Of a DNA stretch of 64,000 nt, positions 1-8,723 are shown piece after piece. The DNA comes from Acidobacteria bacterium Ga0077534 (lineage in GTDB: Bacteria > Acidobacteriota > Blastocatellia > Pyrinomonadales > Pyrinomonadaceae). A program made the translations under genes and the position numbers. Numbering within the stretch: the first letter of the stretch is position 1; the number at the start of each line of letters is the position of its first letter. The stretch covers positions 347,343-411,342 of the forward strand of contig LNEI01000018.1 of the NCBI GenBank assembly GCA_001464455.1, given 5' to 3'. Under the pieces are notes generated by a model. That model did no database searches and was not told the DNA's origin. It saw only the letters and a program-made list of their open reading frames with translations.

Positions 1-663
1 ATGGACGAGGAGTTTCTAAAACATCGGTTCCCGAAGATCTACGAAACCTGTCTCGCTTACGGCCTGAACATCGCGAAAGACATGCTTCCCGTCTCGCCGG
101 CCTCGCATTACTGCATGGGCGGCATCCGCACGGATCTATGGGGCCGCAGTTCGGTTCCGGGACTTTATGCGGCTGGCGAGGTGACCTGTACCGGAGTTCA
201 CGGAGCGAATCGCCTCGCGTCGAATTCACTGCTCGAAGGGCTCGTATTCGGAGCACGGGCCGGAAAGGCGGCCGCGGAAGACAGTCTCAAAGTTCGAGTC
301 TCAGATGTAAGATCCGAGGCATCTCGACTGGAATCGATAAATGCCGAAGCGGGCATCGCGACGGCCGTTCGCAAACGTATCAAACGAGTGATGTGGGAAC
401 GCGTGGGTATTCTGCGAGACCGTGATTCACTTAAACGCGCCTTGAAAGAGTTCACGCAGATCGCTTCAGGAAATCTTGGAACGTCGTCGCGAAATTTTGT
501 CACACTGGCACAACTGGTCGCCACCGCAGCACTTTGGCGGGAGGAATCGCGGGGCGGACACTATCGCACGGACTTTCCTGAGCAGGATGAAAAATGGCGC
601 GTCCACTCCATACAGAAACTTGGAGAACAGATTTATGGAGCAGGCTCTATCAGCCAAAACTGA
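1..663 (+). CDS. nadB: L-aspartate oxidase, C-terminal part (cut by window start)
   Basis: FAD-dependent oxidase that turns L-aspartate into iminoaspartate, the first step of de novo NAD synthesis. The visible 220 residues hold the FAD-domain C-terminal signature of the NadB/SdhA/FrdA superfamily: [11 protein letters not shown], then [31 protein letters not shown]. The helical C-terminal domain follows (about residues 115-200), ending with the [10 protein letters not shown] motif. NadB fits better than SdhA because a full sdhA lies at 50517. The family is usually about 530 residues, so the N-terminal half is outside the window and the ATG at base 1 is almost certainly internal. Quinolinate from the kynurenine route in this window could in principle feed the same pathway, but an ACMS decarboxylase here diverts it. 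Confidence 0.85.
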   Translation: MDEEFLKHRFPKIYETCLAYGLNIAKDMLPVSPASHYCMGGIRTDLWGRSSVPGLYAAGEVTCTGVHGANRLASNSLLEGLVFGARAGKAAAEDSLKVRVSDVRSEASRLESINAEAGIATAVRKRIKRVMWERVGILRDRDSLKRALKEFTQIASGNLGTSSRNFVTLAQLVATAALWREESRGGHYRTDFPEQDEKWRVHSIQKLGEQIYGAGSISQN

Positions 664-709
664 AAATGGTTTACAATAGGGATTCCCAAAATCTATATCG
701 AAGGTGTCT

Positions 710-2314
710 ATGCAAGGAACCGCGACAGTTTTAAATCTCGCGTCGATCGTGACGCATCACGCTCGCCTGCGGCCGGACCGTGAAGCGATCGTTTGGAACA
801 ACGTCCGAATAACCTACGCCGAACTCGACAAGCTCTCTAACCGCGTCGCCAACGCTCTGGTTAAGATGGGGATCGGGCATGGTGACAAGGTCGCATTGAA
901 CTGCGTTAATGTGCCGTACTTCCCGATCTTGTATTACGGCATCATAAAAGCAGGAGCGGCGGTCGTACCGATATGTGTCCTGTTCACTCCGGATGAGATC
1001 GAATATCACCTGCGGGATTCCGACGCTAAAGCCGTTTTCGTCTTCGAAGGGACACCCGAGTTGCCGATGGGCAGGTATACGAAGGAAGCGTTTGATCGGG
1101 TAGACTCTTGCGAACATCTCGTCGTTCTAACAGCCGATATGATGGGTGCGTCGCCGATAGAGGGTCATAAGACGCTCACCCAGATCACATTCGATCAGTC
1201 TGAAACCTTCGAAACATTTCCGACTAGTCCTGACGACACATGCGCGATCCTCTACACCTCGGGCACTACCGGCCAGCCGAAGGGAGCTGAGCTTTCGCAC
1301 ATGAACATTCTGTTCAATGCACAGGCGGCTTGGTCTTTGCACTTTTCTTCGGTCGATTTTACTCGCGAAGACCAGCAAACCGTGCTCATCACGCTTCCTT
1401 TGTTTCACACAACCGGACAGACCGCGCAGATGAATGCTCAGATATTTGCCGGCAATCGCGTCGTTTTGCTTCCGCGTTTCGATGCCGCGAGTGTCCTCAA
1501 CACTTTTCGTGACGAGAAGATCAACTTCTGGACTGGTGTGCCGACAATGTACTGGGCTCTGCTCAAGCACGTCGAAGAAAGCGGCATCGATGTCGCTCCG
1601 TTTGCCGCGTCGCTGAAGGTCGTAAGCTCAGGTGGCGCCCCGATGCCGGTTGAGGTGATGAAGCAGTTCGAAGAGAAGTTCGGTGTACGCATACTTGAAG
1701 GCTACGGGCTTTCGGAAACTTCGCCGATCGCGACTTTCAATCATCCCGAAGTACCTTCTCGGGCGGGAACCGTCGGCCAGCCGCTCTACGGCATTGAGGT
1801 CAAGTGCGTCGACGACGACGATAACGAAGTGCCACGCGGCGAACGGGGGGAAGTCGTAATACGCGGGCACAACGTCATGAAAGGCTACTACAAACGCCCC
1901 GAAGCCACCGCCGAAGCTTTTAAGAACGGTTGGTTCCACACCGGCGACATCGGCACGATGGACGATGATGGCTTCCTCTCGATCGTCGACCGTAAGAAAG
2001 ATATGATCCTGCGCGGCGGTTACAACGTTTACCCGCGCCAACTCGAGGAGGTTATCATCACTCACGAGGCTGTCTCATTATGCGCTGTTATCGGCGTTCC
2101 TGACGAGCGACTGGGGGAGGAAGTGAAGGCGTTCGTCGTACTGAAACAGGGATACGAGCTTGCGGAAACTGATCTTATCGAATGGTGCAAAGCTCGGATC
2201 GCTGCGAACAAGTATCCGCGTCATGTCGAAATTCGAAGCGAGCTTCCAGTCGGGAACACCGGTAAGATCTTCAAACGGGCGTTAAAGGAAGAAGTCGCTC
2301 GAGAGGCTCATTAG
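710..2314 (+). CDS. Long-chain fatty acid-CoA ligase (AMP-forming)
   Basis: Acyl-adenylate/thioester-forming enzyme, cytoplasmic, expected to activate a fatty or other carboxylic acid with ATP and CoA. The P-loop-like A3 motif YTSGTTGQPKGAELSH is near residue 180, the A5 motif EGYGLSETSP near 325, the A7 motif GWFHTGDIG near 410, and the C-terminal catalytic lysine region GNTGKIFKRAL near 520. At about 534 residues the length is normal for FadD-like ligases. I start it at the ATG at 710, which has GAAGG five bases upstream; a GTG at 704 in the same frame is an alternative. The exact substrate cannot be read from the sequence. The cytochrome gene follows 19 bp downstream and may be co-transcribed. 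Confidence 0.88.
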   Translation: MQGTATVLNLASIVTHHARLRPDREAIVWNNVRITYAELDKLSNRVANALVKMGIGHGDKVALNCVNVPYFPILYYGIIKAGAAVVPICVLFTPDEIEYHLRDSDAKAVFVFEGTPELPMGRYTKEAFDRVDSCEHLVVLTADMMGASPIEGHKTLTQITFDQSETFETFPTSPDDTCAILYTSGTTGQPKGAELSHMNILFNAQAAWSLHFSSVDFTREDQQTVLITLPLFHTTGQTAQMNAQIFAGNRVVLLPRFDAASVLNTFRDEKINFWTGVPTMYWALLKHVEESGIDVAPFAASLKVVSSGGAPMPVEVMKQFEEKFGVRILEGYGLSETSPIATFNHPEVPSRAGTVGQPLYGIEVKCVDDDDNEVPRGERGEVVIRGHNVMKGYYKRPEATAEAFKNGWFHTGDIGTMDDDGFLSIVDRKKDMILRGGYNVYPRQLEEVIITHEAVSLCAVIGVPDERLGEEVKAFVVLKQGYELAETDLIEWCKARIAANKYPRHVEIRSELPVGNTGKIFKRALKEEVAREAH

Positions 2315-2333
2315 TTCCAGGTATTCCCAAAGG

Positions 2334-2708
2334 ATGTTTATAAAAAAGATCGTTTTAGTGTTTTTCATCTCTGTTTTTGGACTCTTTGCAGGCTTGACGG
2401 CGTGTTCCGATTCGAAACCTCAGCGCTATGTCATCGCGGACAGCAAAACCTACGAGGCCTCGCTCTTTCGGCAAAATTGTTCCATTTGCCACGGCCCCGA
2501 AGCTGAAGGCAAAACGCTCGGGGATGGCCGGATCATCCCCAATCTTCGTCAAGGTGCCTTCAAATACAAGACCGACGAACAGATCTACAGCCACATCGCC
2601 GACGGCGGCAACGGCATGATCCCGTTCCGCAAAATGCTAACCCCGCGTGAAATAAACATGCTCGTCCAGTTCGTTCAAAAGGACTTGAGAGGCGGACAAA
2701 GCCAGTAG
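2334..2708 (+). CDS. Small c-type cytochrome lipoprotein
   Basis: Monohaem cytochrome c, 124 residues, presumably anchored on the outer face of a membrane. An N-terminal hydrophobic segment ends in the lipobox LTAC (Cys24). The haem motif CSICH is at about 50-54 and the distal Met ligand is probably in GMIPF near residue 98, as in class I cytochromes. The C-terminal helix LTPREINMLVQFVQ is typical of cytochrome_CBB3/c6-like domains. It probably shuttles electrons in respiration; the partner is not evident. It follows the acyl-CoA ligase closely, but a functional link is not obvious. Confidence 0.85.
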   Translation: MFIKKIVLVFFISVFGLFAGLTACSDSKPQRYVIADSKTYEASLFRQNCSICHGPEAEGKTLGDGRIIPNLRQGAFKYKTDEQIYSHIADGGNGMIPFRKMLTPREINMLVQFVQKDLRGGQSQ

Positions 2709-2784
2709 CGATCGCGGTCGTGCTAAGAACGCGAGAATGAAGGTTCCTCTTACACTCAAGGTTCTTACATAGTATTATCGAACT

Positions 2785-3678
2785 ATGAAAATACTGATCA
2801 CCGGAGCCAGCGGCCTAATCGGCAAAGAACTGCAAAAATCCTTTCGAGCAAAGGGATATGAGCTTCTGCTCGCTTCGCGCAAACCGGCAACTGACCCGCT
2901 CCATGTTCAGTGGTCGATCGAAGATGGATTTTCGAAACCCGAAGAACTCGAGGGCGTAGACGTCGTCGTCCATCTTGCAGGTGAGAGTGTCAACGGCCTG
3001 CGTTGGACCGATGATAAGAAGAAGGCGATCCGAGACAGCCGTGTCCTGGGCACACGTAACGTTGTTGATGAGATCTCGAAGCTCAAACAGAAACCAAAGG
3101 TTCTCGTTGCCGCCTCGGCCATCGGCTTCTACGGTGAACGCGGTGACGAAGAGTTGACAGAATCAAGTTCTATCGGCCAAGGATTTCTCTCCGACGTTTC
3201 CAAGGAGTGGGAAGCCGAATCGCGAAGGGCGGAGGACGCCGGGATCCGGACCGTTCTTCTGCGCACAGGAATCGTCCTATCGAAGGACGGTGGAGCCTTG
3301 GCGTCGATGCTGCTTCCCTTCAAGATGGGCGTCGGCGGCGTGGTTGGGAGTGGTAAGCAGTGGATGAGCTGGATCTCGCTGGATGACGAGGTTGCGATCA
3401 TCAACTATGTCATCGAAAACGAGAACATCCGTGGCGCCGTGAACGCAGTGTCTCCGAATCCTGTAACCAACGAACAGTTCACAAAAACCCTCGGCGAGGT
3501 CCTTTATCGGCCAACATTCCTACCGCTCCCGGAGTTTGCTGTGAGCATGCTTTTTGGCGAAATGGGTGATGCGTTGCTTCTCGCGAGTACGAAAGTGATG
3601 CCGAAACGGCTTGAGGATGCGGGGTTTGAGTTTAAGTATCCTGATTTGAAGCCCGCGATCGAGCACGCGGTGGAATAA
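2785..3678 (+). CDS. TIGR01777 family epimerase-like oxidoreductase
   Basis: Atypical short-chain dehydrogenase/epimerase family protein (TIGR01777, YfcH/SDR39U1-like), 297 residues. The N-terminal Rossmann motif is ITGASGLIGKEL. HLAGESV follows at about 66-72 and the family-typical AASAIGFYGERGDE near 110. The C-terminal DUF1731-like segment (about 245-295) contains RLEDAGFEFKYPDL. Members bind NAD(P)H; the substrate is unknown. No clear neighbour partnership: the next gene is a tiny membrane protein that starts 20 bp downstream. Confidence 0.88.
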   Translation: MKILITGASGLIGKELQKSFRAKGYELLLASRKPATDPLHVQWSIEDGFSKPEELEGVDVVVHLAGESVNGLRWTDDKKKAIRDSRVLGTRNVVDEISKLKQKPKVLVAASAIGFYGERGDEELTESSSIGQGFLSDVSKEWEAESRRAEDAGIRTVLLRTGIVLSKDGGALASMLLPFKMGVGGVVGSGKQWMSWISLDDEVAIINYVIENENIRGAVNAVSPNPVTNEQFTKTLGEVLYRPTFLPLPEFAVSMLFGEMGDALLLASTKVMPKRLEDAGFEFKYPDLKPAIEHAVE

Positions 3679-3698
3679 TCGCGACATGTCTACCGTAC

Positions 3699-3878
3699 AT
3701 GAGGATTTTCTGTCACATATTAGTTGTAGTTGGTGTTTTTTCCTTCGTAGCGGCGGCTATCAATTTGTTCCTCGGTCACTCGATCTCGGCGCAAATAGTT
3801 ACGGGCCTCGTGGGCTTCTGGTTGGGACTAACAGGTCTACTTCTAGTAAAGCTTTTTAAGAAGTCGGAGAGGGTATAG
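3699..3878 (+). CDS. Tiny two-helix membrane protein (59 aa), unrecognised
   Basis: A 59-residue open frame beginning ATG AGG ATT TTC and ending TAG at 3876-3878. The translation shows two hydrophobic stretches (about residues 6-25 and 31-52) joined by a short loop with Gly, His and Ser. It ends in the basic, positive-inside tail KLFKKSERV. No family is recognised. It starts 20 bp after the TIGR01777 gene on the same strand and its last 23 bp overlap, tail to tail, the 3' end of kynB on the other strand. The hydrophobic pattern and lack of another gene in the gap support it; there is no strong Shine-Dalgarno. Confidence 0.45.
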   Translation: MRIFCHILVVVGVFSFVAAAINLFLGHSISAQIVTGLVGFWLGLTGLLLVKLFKKSERV

Positions 3879-4584
3879 TAAATAAAATTGGACGACTAGG
3901 CGCAGCATCAGTCTCGAAGGGTGCGATCTGTAGATTGAGAAGATATTCACCATCCGCGACCTCGTTTGGCACGTAGATCAACTCGGTCACCGTGCTACGT
4001 ATCCGGGTATCGACTCCAACGGCACGACTTCCGCTCTCGACATTCCAAAAGATCCGGTGGTTTTCGAGTTTGCCTTCATCGAACATGCGGTCGATGGATG
4101 GCAGATCCACCAACAGATGTTTGAACCCGCAATCAACAATGTACCGCATAGCTTCGGCGGTAAAATATGGCGGGATGTTATTGCCATCGTAGTTTCTCGA
4201 CAGCTTGGTTTCGTTATTGGGCAATGTACGGATAATTAATGCATCCGAACCGCTCGCGATGCCTGCTTTTGTAAGCTCGTGGAGATCGATCACAAACTCA
4301 TGACCACTCGATGATGGTTCGACCGATATCAAGACGGCCCGCATTATAACGTCCTGTAGACAGTCACGAACTGAGATCCGATCGTCCGTGATATGACCAA
4401 CGCACTCGGTGTGCGTGCCGTTGCAATGCGGGATGAATGTGTACTGCTCGAAATTAACGCTCGATCCGTCCCGCGTATCGCCCAGTGGCGTCGCAATCGC
4501 AACGTCGACACCGAAGGCATTCGGCTGTGGCCCACGGAAATCCAATGGTATCGAAAGGTCGGCGATCATTTCGTAACTGCTCAT
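3856..4584 (-). CDS. kynB: Kynurenine formamidase (arylformamidase), cyclase family
   Basis: Hydrolyses N-formyl-L-kynurenine to L-kynurenine and formate. At 242 residues it is close to the usual size of the metal-dependent cyclase/KynB family. The family metal motif is seen as HCNGTHTECVGH (about residues 53-64), a relaxed form of HxGTHxDxPxH in which Asp and Pro are replaced. The substrate is assigned mainly from context. The start ATG overlaps the stop of kmo by four bases (ATGA type), giving tight translational coupling in an operon with kmo and formate dehydrogenase. A general cyclase-family hydrolase is the alternative, but its place beside kmo makes KynB the best reading. Confidence 0.8.
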   Translation of the reverse strand: MSSYEMIADLSIPLDFRGPQPNAFGVDVAIATPLGDTRDGSSVNFEQYTFIPHCNGTHTECVGHITDDRISVRDCLQDVIMRAVLISVEPSSSGHEFVIDLHELTKAGIASGSDALIIRTLPNNETKLSRNYDGNNIPPYFTAEAMRYIVDCGFKHLLVDLPSIDRMFDEGKLENHRIFWNVESGSRAVGVDTRIRSTVTELIYVPNEVADGEYLLNLQIAPFETDAAPSRPILFTIPSPTS

Positions 4585-5939
4585 AGATCTTTGACAATTG
4601 AAAAGACTTCCGACAGGTCGAGATCGCTAACATTATCCACTTGAGAGCAGAGTCGCATAAGTAATGCATCCTGTGCGTTCCCCTTTTCCTTAGCGACCGA
4701 GTAGGGCATATCTTCACGGAAGGTAACCATGGAATATTTTGAGAAATAATCAGGATATGTCTGCTCGAGTTTGGTCTCTAGTTCCCTTTTCTTTACGAAG
4801 ACAGGATCGGCGACAGCGTCGCGCATTTCGTAGAAATTTTCCTCCGCCATGTCGGCGATAGCGTCGGTGTTAACCTTTCGCAGTTCGCCGTATTTTTCAT
4901 AAACCGACTCCCAGTTAATGCTTGACCCAGTCGCTATTGCTCCCGGTTCCGACAAGAGTGAGGCGAGCACGCGAACGTCTTCGAAGGCACAGTTCATCCC
5001 CTGCCCATAGAACGGTACAATCGCGTGGGCCGAATCGCCGAGCAAAAGAGCGTTGCCGCTGGCATTCCAGGGAAAACACTTCACCGTACCAAGATTCCCC
5101 GTCGGGTTGGCAAAGAAATCCTCGACAAGCGTCGGCATGAGTTTCGTCGCATCTGGAAATTCTCGATGGAAAAATTCGGCAACAGATCGTTCGTCAGTCA
5201 AACGGGAAAATGCAGCACCGCCTTCGTCTTGTGGCTTGTGCGCGAGAAATAATGTGCAGGTGAAGCTGCCGTCAAAATTTGGCAGGGCAATCATCATAAA
5301 TTTATCTCGCGGCCAGATATGGAGGGCGTTTTTTTCAAGTTGGAAACTGCCGTCGACACCCGTCGGGATATGCAGTTCTTTATAGCCATGCTCGAGCCAA
5401 ATTTGCGAGAAATCAAAACGCTCGACCCCGCCGTGCAGCATCGCGTTTCTCACCGCCGAACCTGCTCCATCCGTCGCTATGACAGTGTCGCTTTTGACTC
5501 GGACGCCATTTGAGAATTTAGCCTCACCGCTGGCGCAATCAAAATACACACATCGTTGGTTGAAATGGAATGTCACACCGTCGTACTTGTCGGCTTCGTT
5601 CATCAGGGCGATGTTCAATCCGGCACGCGAGACAGAATTAATATATTCACCTTGCCGTCCACTGTAAGGCAAGAGTTTGGTTTCGCCGCTGACAGTATGG
5701 ATCATCCGCCCCCGCATCGGCACCGCCTCGGCGAGCATATATTTGTCCATGCCGATCTCTCGTAAGGCGGCGATGCCACGATCAGAGAGCGCCAGGTTTA
5801 TCGAGCGTCCGGCAGCGACCTCCTGGAGACGCATATCGCCACGAGCCTCGTAGACGTCAACCGCAAGGCCGCGCTTGGCAAGATAGATCGAGAGTAGCGA
5901 GCCGGCAAGGCCGGCCCCGATGATGACGATTCTGGACAT
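4581..5939 (-). CDS. kmo: Kynurenine 3-monooxygenase
   Basis: FAD- and NADPH-dependent aromatic hydroxylase converting L-kynurenine to 3-hydroxykynurenine. The Rossmann GxGxxG is at residues 8-13 (GAGLAG). The second FAD motif is GDSAHAIVPFYGQGMNCAFEDV near 300-320, with the FYGQGMN stretch typical of KMO. The 452-residue length matches bacterial and eukaryotic KMO. The C-terminal region is soluble, with no membrane anchor visible. Its stop overlaps the kynB start by four bases, and its ATG lies three bases after the formate dehydrogenase stop, so all three genes appear to be one transcript. Confidence 0.95.
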   Translation of the reverse strand: MSRIVIIGAGLAGSLLSIYLAKRGLAVDVYEARGDMRLQEVAAGRSINLALSDRGIAALREIGMDKYMLAEAVPMRGRMIHTVSGETKLLPYSGRQGEYINSVSRAGLNIALMNEADKYDGVTFHFNQRCVYFDCASGEAKFSNGVRVKSDTVIATDGAGSAVRNAMLHGGVERFDFSQIWLEHGYKELHIPTGVDGSFQLEKNALHIWPRDKFMMIALPNFDGSFTCTLFLAHKPQDEGGAAFSRLTDERSVAEFFHREFPDATKLMPTLVEDFFANPTGNLGTVKCFPWNASGNALLLGDSAHAIVPFYGQGMNCAFEDVRVLASLLSEPGAIATGSSINWESVYEKYGELRKVNTDAIADMAEENFYEMRDAVADPVFVKKRELETKLEQTYPDYFSKYSMVTFREDMPYSVAKEKGNAQDALLMRLCSQVDNVSDLDLSEVFSIVKDL

Positions 5940-5942
5940 AAG

Positions 5943-8624
5943 TTAATACGATTCTATCAGTTTTTCGATACGGACAGCCGTGACCTTGAATTCCGGTGCC
6001 TGTGTAAAGCGGTCTCGGGTCGGCCCCGTTGCGTAATTGAGGAACACCGCCGGGTCGTGGAATGAAGCGAATAGCTCCCCAGTTTTCACCTTGTTAGTGA
6101 TCTCTACCGGCAAGACTGCCTCGCCGTAATTACTGAGCAGCCTGACCTTCTCGCCGTTTGCGATCGAAAGCCGTTCCGAATCTGCCTTTGACATCTGCAG
6201 TAAATCCGTCGGCCGCAGTTTCCTGTTCGGAGTACGAATCGTCATCGTGCCGGCATTAAACTGCTCAAGCACACGGCCCGTGGTCAGCATAAATGGGAAA
6301 TCGTCCGTCACGACCTCTTTCGTCGGCCGGAATCTTATTCTCTTCAATGCCGCCTTGACGCCGTTAGAGAACGAGTCGCCATGCAAGACCTCGGTACCGG
6401 GGTGATCGATGTCTGGACACGGCCATTGGATACCGGCCTTTTCGATCCGCTCGTAAGTAATGCCGTATCCCGGAGGCCACACGGCCCGAACCTCGTTCCA
6501 GACCTCTTCGGCCGTCTTGAACTCAAAATCCTTTTCAAAGCCCATCGCCGCCGCGAGGTCGCAGATGATCTCTAGGTCGGACTTTGCGTTACCGCGTGGG
6601 CTCACCGCCGCACGGACACGCTGAACACGCCGCTCGCCGTTCATGAACGTTCCGTCTTTTTCGAACGACGTCGTCGCCGGGAAAAATACGTGGCCGAAGT
6701 TCTTCGCGGTCTCGTTCATAAAGAAGTCCTGGATAATGACGAGGTCCATGTTGCCAAAGGCTTTGGCCGTCTCGTGGGTGTTGGCGTTCGACAAGAAAAC
6801 GTCGTAGCCGATCGTCCACAATGCCTTGAGTTTGCCGTCGCGGGCGGCGTCGATCATCTGCAGTTGATTGAGCCCCGCCTTGGTGGGCACGGGCTGCTTC
6901 CAGACGCTTTCAAATAGTTCGCGGCCAGATTCGATCGTCACTGAGCCGGTAAGGATGCCCGGATCGCAGCCCATATGTGCGGAGCCCTGCACGTTATTCT
7001 GCCCTCGGAGCGGATTTACGCCGGCTCCGTGCTTGCCGATATTTCCGGTCAACAAGGCGAGGTTGACGATCGACATCACACCCTCAGTTCCCTGCAGATG
7101 CTCGGTCATGCCGAGCCCGTGCATCGCCATCGACGGCGTGTTCATCGAGTAGATGCGTGCCGCCTTGCGTATAAGTACCGCGTCCACGCCGCATCTTTCG
7201 GCCACGGCCTCGGGTGAGTAGTCGGCGACGAATTCGCGAAATTCATCGAACTCGGTGACGCGAGTCCGGATAAATTCCGGGTCGGTCAAGCCTTCGTCGA
7301 TGATCGTGTAGGCAAGGGCGTTGAACATCAAAATGTTCGTACCGGGCCGCAGCTGCAGATGGACGTCGGCGTATTTCGTTAGCTCGGTCTTTCTCGGATC
7401 AATGACGATCAACTTCGTTCCTTTCTTGAGAACCGCCTGCTTGATGCGTGCACCGGGGATCGGGTGATTTTCAGTCGGGTTTGCACCGCAAAGGAAAATA
7501 GTTTTCGCCTTTTCGATGTCGTCGAACGAATTAGTCATCGCACCCGTGCCGATCATGATCTTCATCGCTGCGGCTGACGGCGTATGGCAGACGCGTGCAC
7601 AACAATCGACGTTGTTCGTACCCAGAACGACGCGAGTAAATTTCTGCGCGAGATAATTCTCCTCGTTAGTGGCCCTCGCGGAGCCGAGCACGGCGATTGC
7701 GTCGCGGCCAAATTCGCTGTCGATCGCCTTCAGTTTCTCAGCCGTAAATGCGATCGCCTCTTCCCAGGAGACGACCTGCCATTCGCCATTTTCGCGGATC
7801 ATCGGTTCGGTCACGCGATCGTTCGCGTCGACAAAATCATATGCGTAACGCCCCTTGACGCAGAGATGTCCGTAATTGACCGGAGCGTCCATCACCGGTT
7901 TGACCTGCACGACGTGGTCATCGCGGACGCCGACATTCATCTCGCAGCCCGTTCCGCAGTAAGGACAGGTCGTCTTGGTCCAGGTGGTTGGAAACCCGCG
8001 TTCGATGACCGTCTTGTCTTCAAGTGCACCGGTCGGACACGCGTCGGAGCAGGCTCCGCACGACACGCAAGTGCTGTCGCCAAAGGCTCCGAATGAGTCC
8101 GGCAATATCTGCGATTCCTCGCCCCGCCCGAGCACATGCCATACGAACTGCCCCTGCACATCGGTGCAAATGCGGACACACGCATAACAATTAATGCATC
8201 GCGACATATCGACGTTGATGTATGTGTGCGATGAGTCGGCAGCGATCGTATCATCGCCGTGAAAATCCTCAGACTTCAGGCCGTACTGTGAGGCAAGTTT
8301 GTGAAAGGGTTTATCGGGAAAAGCTTCGAACGCTTCCGCCGGATAGTTGCCGGCCAGCATTCGTAGGTTCCAGGTTCGACCGACCTCAGTTAATGCTCCG
8401 TGCGTCTCGACTTCCATTGCTTCTGAAAGGAGGGTTTTGCAAGAGACAGCCTCATTAGAACTGCCTTTTATCTCAACCAAGCACATCCGGCAAGCCCCCA
8501 CAGGAGCGAGACGATCGTCGTTGCACAGGGTAGGAATATCGATTCCCAACTGCTTGGCCGCTGCAAGCACAGTGATGCCCTCCGCAAACTCGCCCTGGTG
8601 CCCATTGATACTTGCCCGAATCAT
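5943..8624 (-). CDS. Formate dehydrogenase alpha subunit (Mo/W bis-MGD, Cys type) with N-terminal ferredoxin domains
   Basis: Oxidises formate to CO2, cytoplasmic (no Tat signal). The 893 residues contain, in order: a 2Fe-2S domain with C34, C45, C48 and C62; an NuoG-like His-Cys stretch; two 4Fe-4S clusters (C143/146/149/153 and C186/189/192/196); the Mos4Fe4S motif C220, C223, C227, C255; and the molybdopterin domain. The Mo/W ligand is Cys346 in ARVCHTPS, followed by His347, so no selenocysteine is used. The C-terminal dinucleotide-binding domain includes TTGRVLEQFNAGTMT. No FdsB/FdsG-type NADH subunit or membrane subunit lies nearby, so the electron acceptor is unknown. It sits three bases upstream of kmo; formate is the by-product of kynB, which gives it an obvious role. 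Confidence 0.92.
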   Translation of the reverse strand: MIRASINGHQGEFAEGITVLAAAKQLGIDIPTLCNDDRLAPVGACRMCLVEIKGSSNEAVSCKTLLSEAMEVETHGALTEVGRTWNLRMLAGNYPAEAFEAFPDKPFHKLASQYGLKSEDFHGDDTIAADSSHTYINVDMSRCINCYACVRICTDVQGQFVWHVLGRGEESQILPDSFGAFGDSTCVSCGACSDACPTGALEDKTVIERGFPTTWTKTTCPYCGTGCEMNVGVRDDHVVQVKPVMDAPVNYGHLCVKGRYAYDFVDANDRVTEPMIRENGEWQVVSWEEAIAFTAEKLKAIDSEFGRDAIAVLGSARATNEENYLAQKFTRVVLGTNNVDCCARVCHTPSAAAMKIMIGTGAMTNSFDDIEKAKTIFLCGANPTENHPIPGARIKQAVLKKGTKLIVIDPRKTELTKYADVHLQLRPGTNILMFNALAYTIIDEGLTDPEFIRTRVTEFDEFREFVADYSPEAVAERCGVDAVLIRKAARIYSMNTPSMAMHGLGMTEHLQGTEGVMSIVNLALLTGNIGKHGAGVNPLRGQNNVQGSAHMGCDPGILTGSVTIESGRELFESVWKQPVPTKAGLNQLQMIDAARDGKLKALWTIGYDVFLSNANTHETAKAFGNMDLVIIQDFFMNETAKNFGHVFFPATTSFEKDGTFMNGERRVQRVRAAVSPRGNAKSDLEIICDLAAAMGFEKDFEFKTAEEVWNEVRAVWPPGYGITYERIEKAGIQWPCPDIDHPGTEVLHGDSFSNGVKAALKRIRFRPTKEVVTDDFPFMLTTGRVLEQFNAGTMTIRTPNRKLRPTDLLQMSKADSERLSIANGEKVRLLSNYGEAVLPVEITNKVKTGELFASFHDPAVFLNYATGPTRDRFTQAPEFKVTAVRIEKLIESY

Positions 8625-8658
8625 CGGATTTACTATCTACCTTCTACAACAACCTCTG

Positions 8659-8674
8659 TGTGACGCTTATCACA
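8659..8674. promoter_or_regulatory. CRP/FNR-family-like operator upstream of the fdh-kmo-kynB operon
   Basis: TGTGA-N6-TCACA, a perfect 5+5 dyad, matches the classical CRP consensus half-sites exactly. It is centred about 42 bp upstream of the formate dehydrogenase start codon, within a 99-bp gap that follows the phosphotransferase gene. The half-sites are seen directly; that a CRP/FNR-superfamily regulator binds here is inference. Confidence 0.5.
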
Positions 8675-8723
8675 ACAGATAATGGGGACGATCTGGAATA
8701 TGGTTCCGGCGTTTTGATCGGTC

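Noticed and set aside
6973..7600. Selenocysteine in formate dehydrogenase
   Set aside because: The Mo/W ligand position is a normal Cys codon in ARVCHTPS; no in-frame TGA.
7584..8096. 170-codon plus-strand frame opposite formate dehydrogenase
   Set aside because: Antisense shadow of a well-conserved gene; no family match or ribosome-binding site.
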